This document shows positions 42,777-51,754 of a DNA stretch of 64,000 nucleotides, piece by piece. Source of the DNA: Acrocarpospora pleiomorpha (GTDB lineage: Bacteria; Actinomycetota; Actinomycetes; Streptosporangiales; Streptosporangiaceae). The translations under genes and the position numbers were made by a program. Positions within the stretch are counted from its first letter, which is position 1. Every line of letters starts with the position of its first letter. Under the pieces are notes generated by a model. It saw nothing but the letters and a program-made list of their open reading frames with translations. It searched no databases and had not been told where the DNA came from. The stretch covers positions 1-64,000 of the forward strand of contig NZ_BLAF01000038.1 of NCBI RefSeq assembly GCF_009687885.1. The letters run 5' to 3'.

Positions 42777-43631
42777 ATGACGGACGAACAGGGCAGCCCG
42801 CGCCGGCCGTTCATCCGTTCCTACGACGCGCCGACGACGCCACTACCGAAGGTCAGCCCGGAGGAGTTGCGGCGGCTCGCGTTCCCGGAGCGGCCACCGC
42901 CCCCGCGCCGCAGTTTCGGCGACATTCCCATGCGAATCGTCTATGTCGTCTGCGCGGTCAGTATCGGCATCGCCGTGGTCGTGTTCGTGCACGCCCTGGG
43001 CGCCGACGACCGGCCCCCCGGCACGGTCGAGGTCCAGCGCGCCGCCCAGGCCACCCCGTCCCCGTCCGCGTCCGCCACTGCCAGCCCGTCGCCGAGCGCC
43101 ACCCCGATCACGCTGCCCCGGGTTCCGGCGTCCCGCAGCATGACCGTGTTCCCCGGCTCCGGCACCACGATCGCCTCGCTCGTCACCGACGAGAAGTCCG
43201 GCATCTCCTACGCCAAGTTCGCCGCGCCCTGGCGGTCGGCGAAGCCCGACCCGTTCCAGTACCGGCAGAAGGCGGGCGAGGCCATCATCGCCTCGGGCCC
43301 GCTCCCCGGCGCCGACCCCGGCCCTCTCCGCGACCAGGCCGACTTCCGCAAGGTCGCCACCCGCGCCGCCCGCTGGACCCTGCGCTACCAGCCCGAGGGC
43401 AGCACACTCCGCTGGACCGCCTCCCAACCCGTCCGGTACGGCAACGGCTGGCTGCTCGGCTACCGCGTGACCTACCAGGTCGAAGGCGAGAAGCGCACGT
43501 CGGACGCGATCGTCGCGCTGGTGGAGACCGATGGAAACAAGCCCGCGATGCTGTTCGCCTCGGTCCCCAGCACCATGCCCGAACTCCGCCACGACCTGAA
43601 CATGCTCTCGTGGACCCTCCGTCCGTTGTGA
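42777..43631 (+). CDS. Single-pass membrane protein, extracytoplasmic C-terminus
   Basis: I recognise no family for this 284-residue protein. A proline-rich cytosolic N-terminus (1-45) leads into one TM helix (about 48-68, IVYVVCAVSIGIAVVVFVHAL). A Ser/Thr/Ala/Pro-rich stalk (about 78-110) and a globular domain of roughly 165 residues follow. Similar 'anchor-stalk-domain' hypothetical proteins are common in actinomycete envelopes. The gene diverges from the HtrA-like protease across 104 bases and ends at a strong hairpin, so it is monocistronic. Confidence 0.75.
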   Translation: MTDEQGSPRRPFIRSYDAPTTPLPKVSPEELRRLAFPERPPPPRRSFGDIPMRIVYVVCAVSIGIAVVVFVHALGADDRPPGTVEVQRAAQATPSPSASATASPSPSATPITLPRVPASRSMTVFPGSGTTIASLVTDEKSGISYAKFAAPWRSAKPDPFQYRQKAGEAIIASGPLPGADPGPLRDQADFRKVATRAARWTLRYQPEGSTLRWTASQPVRYGNGWLLGYRVTYQVEGEKRTSDAIVALVETDGNKPAMLFASVPSTMPELRHDLNMLSWTLRPL

Positions 43632-43634
43632 CAT

Positions 43635-43660
43635 GGCCGCGCCCAGACACAGGCGCGGCC
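43635..43660 (+). terminator. Hairpin terminator
   Basis: A perfect 9-bp stem (GGCCGCGCC at 43635-43643, GGCGCGGCC at 43652-43660) with an 8-base loop starts three bases after the stop of the membrane protein gene. There is no T-tract. Confidence 0.62.
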
Positions 43661-43729
43661 GAGACCTAGCCATTCACGAAGCTTCTTCTAGAATATGATT
43701 CTGCGCATCGTATGAATGTGGAGGGTCAG

Positions 43730-45925
43730 ATGGCGATCGGGCTGAGCGAGGAGCACGAGGCACTCCGGGAGTCGGTGGCCGGCTGGGCGGAGCGTTTCGC
43801 CCCCGCCGACGTCGTCCGTCACGCTGTCGGCGCCGAGGCGGAGGAGCGTCCCGCGTTCTGGCCGGCCCTCGCCGACCAGGGACTGCTCGGCCTGCACGTG
43901 CCGGAGGAACACGGCGGTTCCGGGTACGGCCTGTTGGAGGCCGCCGTCGCCATCGAAGCCCTGTCCGAGCGGATCGTGCCCGGGCCCATCGTCCCGACCA
44001 TTCTGGCCAGCGCGTCTATCTTGGCGGCGGACGGGAAAGCGCGGGCCGAGCTGCTACCCGGTCTCGCGGATGGCACCCTGACCGGCGCGGTCGCCCTCGA
44101 CGGGGAGCTCAGCGGCGTGTGGGCCGATGGCGTGCTGACCGTGTCCGGGTCGGCTGAGCCCGTGCTGGGCGGGACGCTGGCCGACGTGCTGGTGTTGCCG
44201 GTGGCCACGGAGCGGGGGCAGGAGTGGGTGGCGATCGACGCCACGCTCGCCACGGTCACGCCGATCAAGGCGCTCGACCTGACCCGCGGGGTGGCCCGGG
44301 TGGAGTTGGCGGCGGTAGCCGTACCGGGCGAAAGGGTGCTGGACGGGCTGGATCTGGCGGCGGTGCGGGAGCTGGCCGCGGTGCTGCTCGGGGCGGACGC
44401 GGCCGGGGTCGCGCAGTGGTGCGTGCGGGCGGCGGCGGAGTACGCGAAGGTGCGCGTGCAGTTCGGGCGCCCGATCGGGCAGTTCCAGGGGATCAAGCAT
44501 AAATTGTCCCGGATGCTGGTCGCGTTGGAGCAGGCGCGGGCGACCGTGTGGGACGTGACCCGGGCCGATGGGGAGGAGCGTGCCTTCGCGGCGGCGATCG
44601 CCGGGCAGATCGCCCCGGACGCGGCCGTTCAGTGCGCCAAGGACGCGATCCAGACTTTTGGCGGTATTGGGTACACGTTCGAGCATGACGCGCATCTCTA
44701 CCTCCGCCGGGCGCTGACAATCCGGGCACTGCTCGGTGTCTCCGCGGAGTGGGCTGAGCGGGTGGCTTCGCTGGCTTTGTCCGGCGTTTCGCGGGAGATG
44801 CGGCTGGAGTTGCCCGAGGACGCCGAACCGCTGCGGGAGCGCATTCGGGGCGAACTCGCTGAGATCGGGACGCTTGACGGCGTCGAGCAGAAGCGCGCGC
44901 TGGCCGCCGCCGGATTCGTGATGCCGCATCTGGGCAGGCCGTGGGGGCGCGACGCCAAGCCGCTGGAGCAGATCATCATCCAGCAGGAGCTCAAGGCGGC
45001 GGGCATCAAACTGCCTGTGATGATCATCGGTGCGTGGGTGGTGCCGTCCATCACCACGTACGGCACCGCCGAGCAGCAGGAACGATTCCTCCCCAAGACG
45101 CTCAGCGGGGAGATCATGTGGTGCCAGCTGTTCTCGGAGCCGGGGGCGGGGTCGGATCTCGCGTCCGTACAGATGAAAGCCGAACGGGTCGAAGGGGGCT
45201 GGCGGCTCAACGGGCAGAAGATCTGGACGTCGGTGGCGCATGTCGCCGAGTGGGGGATCTGTATCGCGCGGTCGTCCAATGAAGGGCCCAAGCACGACGG
45301 CATCACCTATTTTCTCGTCGACATGAAAGCGCCCGGGGTGACCGTGCGGCCGCTGACGGAGATGACCGGGGAGAACCTGTTCAACGAGGTTTTCCTGGAC
45401 GACGTCTTCATCGAGGACGATCTCGTGGTCGGGGAGGTCAACCAGGGGTGGAAGGTGGCCAGGAACACCCTCTCCAATGAGCGCGTGTCCCTGTCCTCCG
45501 GCGCGGGTGGAACCGGTTCTTCTGTGCCCGATCTGCTCGGGCTCGCCGGTCGGCTCGGCCGCGATCTGAACCCGGCGGAACGGCAGACTCTGGCCCATGT
45601 GGTCGCCGAAGGTCATTCCATCAACGCTTTGTCGCTGCGTGTGACGCTCAAGCAGTTGGCGGGCACCGAACCCGGCGCGGACGCCTCGGTGCGCAAGTTG
45701 CTGTCCACTTCGCACGCCCAGCATGTCGCGGAATGCGCGGTGGACCTGGTCGGTTCCGCCGGCGTGACGGCCGCCGACTGGAAGCTGGGCGACGCCGGGT
45801 ACTGGAACCGCGCCGTCCTCGCCACCCGCGCGATGACGATCTACGGGGGCACCACGGAAGTCCAGCTCAACATCATCGCCGAACGTATGCTCGGCCTTCC
45901 CCGCGATCCGGAGCCGGGCAAGTAG
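43730..45925 (+). CDS. Fused two-domain acyl-CoA dehydrogenase (FadE34-like)
   Basis: This 731-residue protein contains two acyl-CoA dehydrogenase units in tandem. Residues about 5-340 include AEYAKVRVQFGRPIGQFQGIKHKL and QTFGGIGYTFEHDAHLYLRRA. Residues about 370-725 include CQLFSEPGAGSDLAS, GQKIWTSVAH and the C-terminal IYGGTTEVQLNIIAERMLGLPRDP. In mycobacteria, fused enzymes of this length include FadE34, which oxidises steroid side-chain CoA thioesters; the neighbours here support a similar role. It converts acyl-CoA to the 2-enoyl-CoA using FAD. ATG 43730 has a strong GGAGG five bases upstream and is preferred to the ATG at 43712. Confidence 0.87.
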   Translation: MAIGLSEEHEALRESVAGWAERFAPADVVRHAVGAEAEERPAFWPALADQGLLGLHVPEEHGGSGYGLLEAAVAIEALSERIVPGPIVPTILASASILAADGKARAELLPGLADGTLTGAVALDGELSGVWADGVLTVSGSAEPVLGGTLADVLVLPVATERGQEWVAIDATLATVTPIKALDLTRGVARVELAAVAVPGERVLDGLDLAAVRELAAVLLGADAAGVAQWCVRAAAEYAKVRVQFGRPIGQFQGIKHKLSRMLVALEQARATVWDVTRADGEERAFAAAIAGQIAPDAAVQCAKDAIQTFGGIGYTFEHDAHLYLRRALTIRALLGVSAEWAERVASLALSGVSREMRLELPEDAEPLRERIRGELAEIGTLDGVEQKRALAAAGFVMPHLGRPWGRDAKPLEQIIIQQELKAAGIKLPVMIIGAWVVPSITTYGTAEQQERFLPKTLSGEIMWCQLFSEPGAGSDLASVQMKAERVEGGWRLNGQKIWTSVAHVAEWGICIARSSNEGPKHDGITYFLVDMKAPGVTVRPLTEMTGENLFNEVFLDDVFIEDDLVVGEVNQGWKVARNTLSNERVSLSSGAGGTGSSVPDLLGLAGRLGRDLNPAERQTLAHVVAEGHSINALSLRVTLKQLAGTEPGADASVRKLLSTSHAQHVAECAVDLVGSAGVTAADWKLGDAGYWNRAVLATRAMTIYGGTTEVQLNIIAERMLGLPRDPEPGK

Positions 45926-45932
45926 AGCAAAG

Positions 45933-45955
45933 GTTCTAGAGTAGAACGCGTTGCA
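45933..45955 (+). promoter_or_regulatory. KstR-like operator upstream of the nitronate monooxygenase gene
   Basis: TAGAACGCGTTGCA at 45942-45955 fits the KstR consensus TnnAACnnGTTnnA at every defined position. The left half also takes part in a perfect inverted repeat GTTCTA-gag-TAGAAC (45933-45947). It lies 32 bases before the ATG. KstR is the TetR-family repressor of cholesterol catabolism in actinobacteria, and no kstR gene is in this window. Confidence 0.62.
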
Positions 45956-45986
45956 GTTTTCGTGGTTTGCCTCGTACGGTTAGGGC

Positions 45987-47099
45987 ATGCGAACGCGGGT
46001 CACGGACATGTTCGGGATCGAGTTTCCGATTTTCGCCTTCAGCCATTGCCGGGATGTCGTCGCGGCGGTCAGCCGGGCGGGGGGAATGGGGGTGCTCGGG
46101 GCGCTCTACTTCACGCCGGAGGAACTCGAAACCGAGCTGAAGTGGATCGACGAGAACGTCGGGGGCATGCCCTACGGGGTTGACGTGGTCATGCCCGCGT
46201 CGTACGAAGGGGCGGATCTTGGGGTGGACTCGCCTGAGGATCTGCTGGGGCGGCTGCAGGGGATGATTCCCGCCGGGCATCGGGCGTTTGTGGATGACCT
46301 GCTGGAGAAGCACGGCGTCCCTGCTTTGAGCGGGGACGACGCCGGGCGGGCGCTACTCGGGTGGACCGACGCGACCGCGCGGCCGCAGGTAGAGGTGGCT
46401 CTGCGGCATCCGATCGCCCTGCTGGCCAACGCGCTCGGCCCACCTCCGGCCGATGTGGTCGAGCAGGCGCATGCCAAAGGCGTCAAGGTGGCCGCCCTCG
46501 CGTCCACGCCCCGGCACGCGATCAAACAGGTCGAAGTCGGGGTAGACGTGGTCGTCGCCCAAGGAACCGAGGCGGGTGGTCACACCGGTGAAATCTCTAC
46601 CATGGTGCTGATCCCGCAGGTCGTGGACGCGGTAGATGTGCCGGTGCTGGCCGCCGGCGGCATCGGCGACGGCCGTCAGATGGCAGCAGGCATGGCCCTC
46701 GGCGCCGAGGGCGTCTGGACCGGCTCAATCTGGCTCACCGTCGAAGAAGCCGACACCCCCGAAATGGCCAGACAACGCATCCTCGCCGCCACCTCCCGCG
46801 ACACCGTCCGCTCCCGCTCCTGGACCGGCAAACCCGCCCGCCTCCTCAAGAACGAGTGGACCGACGCCTGGGAGTCCACCGACTCCCCAGGAACCCTCCC
46901 CATGCCCCTACAGTTCATGCTCGTCTCCGACGCTTTACGCCGCATCGGCCGCTCCGACGCGGCCGAACTGGCAACCTTCCCGGCCGGCCAGATCATCGGC
47001 ACGATGAACCAGGTCAAGTCCGCCCGCCAGGTCGTATTCGAGATGGTCGAAGGCTATGTAGAGGCGATGGACCGCCTCGGCCGGATAACAGAGGATTAG
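45987..47099 (+). CDS. Nitronate monooxygenase (2-nitropropane dioxygenase-like)
   Basis: This 370-residue FMN-dependent TIM-barrel enzyme has FGIEFPIFAFSHCRDVVAAVSRAGGMGVLGA at its N-terminus, VVAQGTEAGGHTG around the FMN/catalytic region and VLAAGGIGDGRQMAAGMALGAEGVWTGS as the phosphate-binding block. Family members oxidise alkyl nitronates or act as flavin enoyl reductases. A similar gene (Rv3553 in M. tuberculosis) belongs to the steroid-degradation regulon. Its position 61 bases after the acyl-CoA dehydrogenase gene and behind a KstR-like site fits such a role, though the true substrate is unclear. Confidence 0.85.
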   Translation: MRTRVTDMFGIEFPIFAFSHCRDVVAAVSRAGGMGVLGALYFTPEELETELKWIDENVGGMPYGVDVVMPASYEGADLGVDSPEDLLGRLQGMIPAGHRAFVDDLLEKHGVPALSGDDAGRALLGWTDATARPQVEVALRHPIALLANALGPPPADVVEQAHAKGVKVAALASTPRHAIKQVEVGVDVVVAQGTEAGGHTGEISTMVLIPQVVDAVDVPVLAAGGIGDGRQMAAGMALGAEGVWTGSIWLTVEEADTPEMARQRILAATSRDTVRSRSWTGKPARLLKNEWTDAWESTDSPGTLPMPLQFMLVSDALRRIGRSDAAELATFPAGQIIGTMNQVKSARQVVFEMVEGYVEAMDRLGRITED

Positions 47100-47150
47100 T
47101 CGCACAAACACGGCTGCGTACCTGCGGATCTGTACATCGATCACCCGGCG

Positions 47151-47960
47151 TTAGGAGCCTTCGTAGCGTGGGGGGCGTTTTTCGCGGAAGGCGCGGGAGC
47201 CCTCCTTGGCGTCTTCTGAGGCGATTACCGGCCAGCCGAGGTTGTCGGAGATTTTGAGGGCTTCGTCTTCGGGGAGGGCGAGGGTTTCGCGGTAGGTGCG
47301 GAGGATGGCTTGGACGGCGAGAGGGCCGGAGGAGGCTATGTCTTCGGCTAGTTCGATGGCTTTGGGGAGGGCTTGGCCGTCGGGGACGATCTGGTTGATC
47401 AAGCCCATGCGGTAGGCCTCGGGGGCGGTGATGGCGCGGCCGGTGAGGAGGAGGTCCATGGCGAAGGCGTACGGGATCTGGCGGGGGAGGCGGACGGCGC
47501 TGCCGCCCATGGGGAAGAGGGCGCGTTTGGCCTCGAAGAGGCCGAGGGTGGCGGATTCGGCGACGACGCGGAGGTCGGTGCCGACGAGGAGCTCGGTGCC
47601 GCCGGCTACGGCGTAGCCTTCGATGGCGCTGATGATGGGTTTGGTGGGCATGTCCTCGCGGAGGAGGCCCTTCCAGTGGAAATTGGGGATTTCGGCGGCG
47701 CGCTGGCGGACGCGGTCGTCGGTGGAGGGGGCGCCCATGGCTTTGAGGTCGGCGCCCGCGCAGAAGGTGTTGTTCGCGCCGGTGAGGATGCCGACGCGGA
47801 CGCCGGGTTCGGCGGAGATGTAGGCCCAGGCTTCGGCCATGCCGATGAGCATGTCGGTGGAGAGGGCGTTCCTGGCTTCGGGGCGGTCCATGGTGACGAT
47901 GACGAGATGGCCGTCGCGTTCGACCCGGCAGTGGGGTGTGCTGATGGGCAGAAGTTCCAC
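47151..47960 (-). CDS. Enoyl-CoA hydratase (EchA19-like crotonase)
   Basis: This 269-residue crotonase-fold enzyme hydrates 2-enoyl-CoA in beta-oxidation. The oxyanion-hole segments are present (NTFCAGADLKAMG and AIEGYAVAGGTELLVGTDLRV), as is a catalytic-Glu region (FEAKRALFPMGGSAVRLPRQIPYAFAMDLLLTGR). The latter stretch, with its MGGSAVRL...RQIPY, closely resembles mycobacterial EchA19, the hydratase of the cholesterol side chain. The gene is transcribed away from an acyl-CoA synthetase gene, and a KstR-like palindrome lies 41 bases upstream of its start. Confidence 0.87.
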   Translation of the reverse strand: MELLPISTPHCRVERDGHLVIVTMDRPEARNALSTDMLIGMAEAWAYISAEPGVRVGILTGANNTFCAGADLKAMGAPSTDDRVRQRAAEIPNFHWKGLLREDMPTKPIISAIEGYAVAGGTELLVGTDLRVVAESATLGLFEAKRALFPMGGSAVRLPRQIPYAFAMDLLLTGRAITAPEAYRMGLINQIVPDGQALPKAIELAEDIASSGPLAVQAILRTYRETLALPEDEALKISDNLGWPVIASEDAKEGSRAFREKRPPRYEGS

Positions 47961-48001
47961 GAAGTCTCCTCAGGCAACCAAGCGTCCGGCCGTACTGTTA
48001 G

Positions 48002-48015
48002 TAGAACCCGTTCTG
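48002..48015. promoter_or_regulatory. KstR-like operator (hydratase side)
   Basis: TAGAACCCGTTCTG matches the KstR consensus TnnAACnnGTTnnA except for the last base, and is a near-perfect palindrome. It lies in the divergent region between the EchA19-like and acyl-CoA synthetase genes, 41 bases from the hydratase start. Confidence 0.6.
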
Positions 48016-48142
48016 TCTCCTTGCGGCGATGGTCGCCGTGAGGCGTGCGTCCTGCGGCAGGCGCCTTCGTCCGTGCACGTGGCCGTGCTCGCGACACAAG
48101 CGCTTGTTCAGTCATGCTCGACCGGGTTAATCTGCCGCAAGG

Positions 48143-48156
48143 TAGAACAGATTCTC
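48143..48156. promoter_or_regulatory. Weak KstR-like half-palindrome (synthetase side)
   Basis: TAGAACAGATTCTC keeps the AAC half-site but has ATT for GTT in the other half and C for the final A. It is 34 bases upstream of the acyl-CoA synthetase ATG. It is less convincing than the site at 48002, but the same shape recurs in this cluster. Confidence 0.4.
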
Positions 48157-48190
48157 GTTTGTGTTTCCCGCGCGGACAAGGGAGTTCCGG

Positions 48191-49735
48191 ATGGGTTCGC
48201 TCGGATTCTGGAGGCTCGCACAGGCCGATCCCGAGTGGATCGCGGCCGTCGATCCGGATGGGACGGAGCATTCGGCGGGTGAGCTGCTGTCCCGGGCCAA
48301 TCGTCTCGTGCACGGGCTGCGCGAGTTCGGGCTGCGGCCGGGGGATGGCATCTGCGGGCTGGTGCCGAACGGGGTGGACGGTCTCATCCTGTATCTGGCG
48401 GCGCTGCAGGCGGGGTGGTACTACACGCCGATCAACTGGCATCTCACCGGTCCGGAGATCGCTTACATCGTGGCCGACAGCGAGGCGAAGGCGTACTTCG
48501 TGCATGAACGTTACGCCGAGGAGGGCACGCGCGGGGCGGGGGACCTGGCGCCGGAACGCCGATTCGCTTTCGGCGCCGTTGACGGTTTCCGCCCGGTCGC
48601 GGACCTGACCGAGGGCCGCCCGGACACGCTCCCGCCGGATCGTACGGCAGGCGCGAGCATGCACTACACGTCCGGAACGACCGGCAAACCAAAGGGTGTA
48701 CGTCGTCCGCTCAGCGGTCTGGATCCGGATGAGGGCGCGGAGCTGATGACCTTCCTGCTCACCCTGTTCGGCATGACCCCCGGCAGGCCCAACGCCCACC
48801 TGGTCACCTCTCCGAACTATCACACCGCCGTCACCCAGTTCGGCGGCACCGCCCTGCACATGGGCCACACCCTCGTCTACATGGACAAGTGGGACGCCGA
48901 AGAGACCCTGCGCCTCTGCGAGCGTTACCGGGTCAGCAACTCCCACATGGTCCCAACCCACTTCAAACGGCTGCTTTCCCTCCCCGAAGAGGTCAGGCGC
49001 CGCTACGACCTCTCCTCGCTGCGCTGGATGATCCACGCCGCCGCGCCCTGCCCTGTCCCGGTCAAGCAGCAGATGCTCGATTGGTGGGGCGATGTCGTGT
49101 ACGAGTACTACGCGGCCACCGAAGGCGGTGGAACCATCGCCACCCCGCAGGACTGGAAGAAACACCCGGGAACTGTAGGCAAAGCCTGGCCGATCAGCGA
49201 ACTCCTCATCGTGGACGATGAACTCGAAGAGGCCCCCACCGGCACACCCGGCACGATCTACATGAAGATGATGGGCCTCCGCTTCGAGTACAAAGGCGAC
49301 CCCGCCAAAACCGAGGCGAACCGCCTGCGTGACTACTTCACCGTCGGCGACATCGGCTACCTGGACCAGGACGGCTTCCTGTTCCTCTGTGACCGTAAAG
49401 CCGACATGATCATCTCGGGTGGGACCAACATCTACCCCGCCGAGATCGAGAACGAAATACTCATTCACCCCAAAGTCGCCGATGTCGCCGTTTTCGGCAT
49501 TCCGGATGACGAATGGGGCGAGCAGATCAAGGCCATCATCGAGGCCGCTCCCGGCGCGACCCCCGGCCCCGAACTCGCCGACGAAATCTTGGGCTCTTTG
49601 CAAGGACGCCTGTCCAGGATGAAATGGCCCAAGACCATCGACTTCATCGACGAGATGCCCCGCGAACCCAACGGCAAGCTGCTGAAACGCAAACTCCGGG
49701 CCCCCTACTGGGAAGGCCGGGACAGTGCCATCTGA
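48191..49735 (+). CDS. Acyl-CoA synthetase (FadD4-like, AMP-binding)
   Basis: This 514-residue ANL-superfamily ligase activates a carboxylic acid to its CoA thioester through an acyl-AMP. The P-loop-like MHYTSGTTGKPKGV motif is followed by YEYYAATEGGG (A5), YFTVGDIGYLDQDGFLFLCDR (A7/A8) and PREPNGKLLKRKLR with the A10 Lys. The segment GTIYMKMMGLRFEYKGDPAKT is like that of mycobacterial FadD4. ATG 48191 is preferred to GTG 48161 because AGGGAG lies just upstream. It is divergent from the EchA19-like gene, a layout like the echA19/fadD19 divergence in mycobacteria. Confidence 0.88.
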   Translation: MGSLGFWRLAQADPEWIAAVDPDGTEHSAGELLSRANRLVHGLREFGLRPGDGICGLVPNGVDGLILYLAALQAGWYYTPINWHLTGPEIAYIVADSEAKAYFVHERYAEEGTRGAGDLAPERRFAFGAVDGFRPVADLTEGRPDTLPPDRTAGASMHYTSGTTGKPKGVRRPLSGLDPDEGAELMTFLLTLFGMTPGRPNAHLVTSPNYHTAVTQFGGTALHMGHTLVYMDKWDAEETLRLCERYRVSNSHMVPTHFKRLLSLPEEVRRRYDLSSLRWMIHAAAPCPVPVKQQMLDWWGDVVYEYYAATEGGGTIATPQDWKKHPGTVGKAWPISELLIVDDELEEAPTGTPGTIYMKMMGLRFEYKGDPAKTEANRLRDYFTVGDIGYLDQDGFLFLCDRKADMIISGGTNIYPAEIENEILIHPKVADVAVFGIPDDEWGEQIKAIIEAAPGATPGPELADEILGSLQGRLSRMKWPKTIDFIDEMPREPNGKLLKRKLRAPYWEGRDSAI

Positions 49736-49847
49736 CGTGCCCACGCCATTCAAGGTGAACGCGGATCCTTGCGCGAACGCGGCATCTGGCGTGAATCTAG
49801 GCCTGGCGTGACCTCGGATCCTGACGCCAACGTGGAGGCGCTCCAAT

Positions 49848-50753
49848 ATGACCGCGGAATCTGAACTGTCAGCGACCCACGTCCTGGAGTTCCCCGGCGG
49901 CTACACCAGGACCACGGGACCGGTGATCGGCCGTTTCCTGACCGAATTACGCGACGCCCGGATCGTGGGCGTACGAACCGCCGACCAGCGCACTCTCGTC
50001 CCCCCGCTGGAATACGACCCCCACACCGGCGACCCGGTAACCGATGAATTCGTCCAGGTCGGCCCGGCGGGAACGGTCGCCGAATGGGTCTGGGTGCACG
50101 CGCCGCGAAAGAACCACCCCCTCGACCACCCCTTCGCCTGGGCATTGATCAAACTCGACGGTGCCGACACCACCCTGGTGCACGCGGTGGACGCGGGCCA
50201 CGTGAAGGCGATGCGCCCAGGGCTCCGCGTGCGCCCCCGCTGGCGCGCCGAACGAATCGGCCAGATCACCGACATCGAATGCTTCGTCCCCGAAGTCACG
50301 ATGATCGTCTCCCCGGTCCGCGCCGAATACACGCTCAAACCCGGCCGGGCCCTCACCCGCTTCCTCGAAGGCGTGCGCGACGGCGTCTTTCTGGCGGGAC
50401 ACTGTGCGACCTGCGACAAGGTCTACGTCCCCTACCGCATCTCCTGCCCCGAATGCGGCTCCCTGATCGCGGAGGAACGCCAGGTCTCCGACACCGGGAC
50501 GATCACCACATTCGCCATCAACAACCTGCCCGACCCCCGCGCCCCCCAGGTGCCCTTCGTCTCCGCGTACATCCTGCTGGACGGCGCCGACACCCCGATG
50601 ATCGCCCTGGTCGGCGACGTCCCCGCCCACGAGGTACGGCAAGGCATGCGCGTCCGCGCGGTCTGGCTCCCCGAGTCCGAACGCACCCTCGCGATGACCA
50701 ACATCAAATGGTTCGCTCCCACCGGAGAGCCCGACGCCGAGCTGGAGAACTGA
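49848..50753 (+). CDS. Tandem DUF35 (zinc ribbon / OB-fold) protein, Rv3521-like
   Basis: This 301-residue protein contains two OB-fold DUF35 units. The first (about 20-150) lacks the zinc ribbon. The second (about 165-290) has it, with CATCDKVYVPYRISCPEC, followed by an OB fold (FVSAYILLDGADTPMIALV). DUF35 proteins bind thiolase-like enzymes and are needed for their stability or activity (as ChsH2 is with Ltp2). The gene overlaps the first thiolase gene by one base-sharing stop/start (TGATG), and the order DUF35-thiolase-thiolase matches Rv3521-ltp4-ltp3 in M. tuberculosis. It therefore probably works in steroid side-chain cleavage. Confidence 0.86.
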   Translation: MTAESELSATHVLEFPGGYTRTTGPVIGRFLTELRDARIVGVRTADQRTLVPPLEYDPHTGDPVTDEFVQVGPAGTVAEWVWVHAPRKNHPLDHPFAWALIKLDGADTTLVHAVDAGHVKAMRPGLRVRPRWRAERIGQITDIECFVPEVTMIVSPVRAEYTLKPGRALTRFLEGVRDGVFLAGHCATCDKVYVPYRISCPECGSLIAEERQVSDTGTITTFAINNLPDPRAPQVPFVSAYILLDGADTPMIALVGDVPAHEVRQGMRVRAVWLPESERTLAMTNIKWFAPTGEPDAELEN

Positions 50754-51754
50754 TGCGTGAGGTGGCGATCGTCGCGTTCGCCCAGACCGTGCACACCGAC
50801 CACGACGCCGGCCTGACCGAACCGGAGCTCCTGCTGCCGGTGATCGAGGAGGTACGGGTCAAGTCGGGCCTGAGAAGGTTCGGCTTCACCTGCTCGGGCA
50901 GCTGCGACTACCTGGCCGGAGCCCCGTTCTCGTTCGTGTCCGCGCTGGACTCGCTGGGCGCCTGGCCGCCGATCTCGGAAAGCCACGTCGAGATGGACGG
51001 CGCTTTCGCCCTGTACGAGGCATGGGTCCGCCTCCAGCACGGCGACGTCGACTCCGCCCTCGTGTACGGCTTCGGCAAGACCTCCATGAGCGATCTCCGA
51101 GAAATCATGACATTGCAGCTTGATCCATACTATTTAGCCCCACTGGGATTGGATCAGATCTCCTTCGCCGGGCTCCAGGCCAGCGCCCGAGGCACCGATC
51201 GCGCCGAGCTGGACGCGATCGTCCGCCGCAGCAGAGCCGACGGACGAACCAACCCATACGCGCTCAACCTCCCCGACCCCACCGAGGAAGACGACGGCCA
51301 CGTCGCGCCGATCACCGACGGAGCCGCAGCTGTCGTCCTCGTCGCGGGCGAGCAAATCACGAAATATCCCCGCCCCGCCTACATCACCGGCATCGCCCAC
51401 CGCATCGAGCCCCACTACCTGGGCATGCGCAACCTCGCCCAATCGACCTCCACCGCCGACGCCGCGACAGCCGCGGGAGTCGGCAAGGGCCCTGTCGACG
51501 TCGCCGAACTGCACACCCAATTCAGCCACGAAGAGCCAATCCTCCGCGAAGCCCTCGGGCTCCCCGCGGACACCGTGATCAACCCCTCCGGCGGTCCACT
51601 CGCCGCCAACCCCGTCATGGCCACCGGCCTGATCCGCATCGGCGAAGCCGCCCAGCGCGTCCTCGACGGAACCGCCCGCCGCGCCGTCGCGCACGCCACC
51701 AGCGGCCCCTGCCTCCAGCACAACCTGGTCGCCGTCCTTTCGAGCGAGGTCTGA
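50753..51754 (+). CDS. Thiolase-like lipid-transfer (SCP-x) protein, Ltp4-like
   Basis: The 333 residues have a thiolase fold of the SCP-2/sterol carrier (Ltp) type. A canonical thiolase N-terminus (VAIVAFAQT) is followed by a Ser/Cys-containing segment (FTCSGSCDY) and the C-terminal NPSGGPLAANPVMATGLIRIGEAA block. LHTQFSHEE holds the conserved catalytic-loop position. These proteins carry out thiolytic or retro-aldol cleavage of steroid side-chain CoA esters and act with a DUF35 partner. It is wedged between the DUF35 gene and a second thiolase gene with one-base overlaps at both ends, indicating a complex. Confidence 0.85.
   Translation: MREVAIVAFAQTVHTDHDAGLTEPELLLPVIEEVRVKSGLRRFGFTCSGSCDYLAGAPFSFVSALDSLGAWPPISESHVEMDGAFALYEAWVRLQHGDVDSALVYGFGKTSMSDLREIMTLQLDPYYLAPLGLDQISFAGLQASARGTDRAELDAIVRRSRADGRTNPYALNLPDPTEEDDGHVAPITDGAAAVVLVAGEQITKYPRPAYITGIAHRIEPHYLGMRNLAQSTSTADAATAAGVGKGPVDVAELHTQFSHEEPILREALGLPADTVINPSGGPLAANPVMATGLIRIGEAAQRVLDGTARRAVAHATSGPCLQHNLVAVLSSEV

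Noticed and set aside
47606..49846. A 746-codon minus-strand frame opposite the acyl-CoA synthetase and overlapping the hydratase.
   Set aside because: It is an antisense shadow; the plus-strand frame contains all adenylation motifs.
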